Source of the DNA: CAZLMG01 sp964560765
Lineage (GTDB): Bacteria; Bdellovibrionota_B; Oligoflexia; Oligoflexales; CAZLMG01
DNA: 42,814 nt
Reading direction: 5' to 3'
Assembly (NCBI GenBank): GCA_964560765.1
Contig: CAZLMG010000039.1
Coordinates: forward strand, 1 to 42,814
Shown here: positions 42,693 through 42,814 of the stretch, one piece after another
Position numbering within the stretch: position 1 is the stretch's first letter
Layout: the number at the start of each line of letters is the position of its first letter
Position numbers and translations under genes: made by a program
Notes under the pieces: model-generated
What the model was told of the DNA's origin: nothing
Databases searched by the model: none
The model's input: the letters and a program-made list of their open reading frames with translations, nothing else

Positions 42693-42814
42693 GAGGCGCG
42701 CCATTGAATTCGTAAGTGACCGGTCAGCAAGGTGACCATGGACTTCCTCGATGCCGATCGCTACGATTAGGGAACGATAGGCAGCACGTCGGGATAAATC
42801 CATCATCAAACTGA

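Overview
The window reads as chromosome from a Gram-negative bacterium of moderate GC content, rich in exported proteins. At least six genes carry lipoprotein signals with a lipobox cysteine, many others have Sec signal peptides, and there is an outer-membrane barrel candidate and a periplasmic glycerophosphodiesterase. Gene order and lineage-specific paralogues suggest a Bdellovibrionota/Oligoflexia-type or other delta-like organism, but this is a guess from style and no marker gene is present. I saw no rRNA, tRNA or CRISPR array.

Layout. 1-9.7 kb: a PRC-barrel protein, small lipoproteins, an exported pyroglutamyl-peptidase-like lipoprotein, a methyltransferase, a frameshifted small secreted protein, a periplasmic GlpQ-type phosphodiesterase, a secreted papain-like candidate and a soluble histidine kinase with a repetitive coiled N-terminus. 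9.8-20.7 kb: a barrel protein, a giant cyclic beta-1,2-glucan synthase (NdvB/ChvB type, about 2930 aa) and a D-lactate dehydrogenase, all on the minus strand. 20.8-21.2 kb: a 394-bp element with 38-bp terminal inverted repeats and a gutted transposase; its left end recurs alone at 1.86 kb. 21.2-29.4 kb: secreted orphans, a large lipoprotein with a paralogue 9 kb away, an exported caspase-like protein with an EF-hand loop, an SDR oxidoreductase and a C39-like cysteine peptidase. 29.5-33.4 kb: two exported proteins that resemble cytoplasmic ATP-dependent ligases (ATP-grasp and IucA/IucC-like), separated by the fused remains of a LysR regulator and a DJ-1/PfpI gene. 33.6-42.7 kb: the lipoprotein paralogue with a possible small upstream gene, then three long exported proteins with a shared modular plan reminiscent of polymorphic-toxin backbones, a cytoplasmic helical-repeat protein, a Cys-rich lipoprotein and a GIY-YIG nuclease remnant.

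How the genes relate. Few operons are evident; most genes stand alone with 100-600 bp gaps. The only clear short-gap pair is 38275-39462 with 37015-38247. The common theme is the envelope and exterior: periplasmic glucan synthesis, lipid headgroup turnover, several unrelated cysteine-hydrolase folds with export signals, and orphan lipoproteins. Intergenic regions hold gene wreckage (transposase, LysR, DJ-1/PfpI, GIY-YIG), indicating an accessory region with past deletions.
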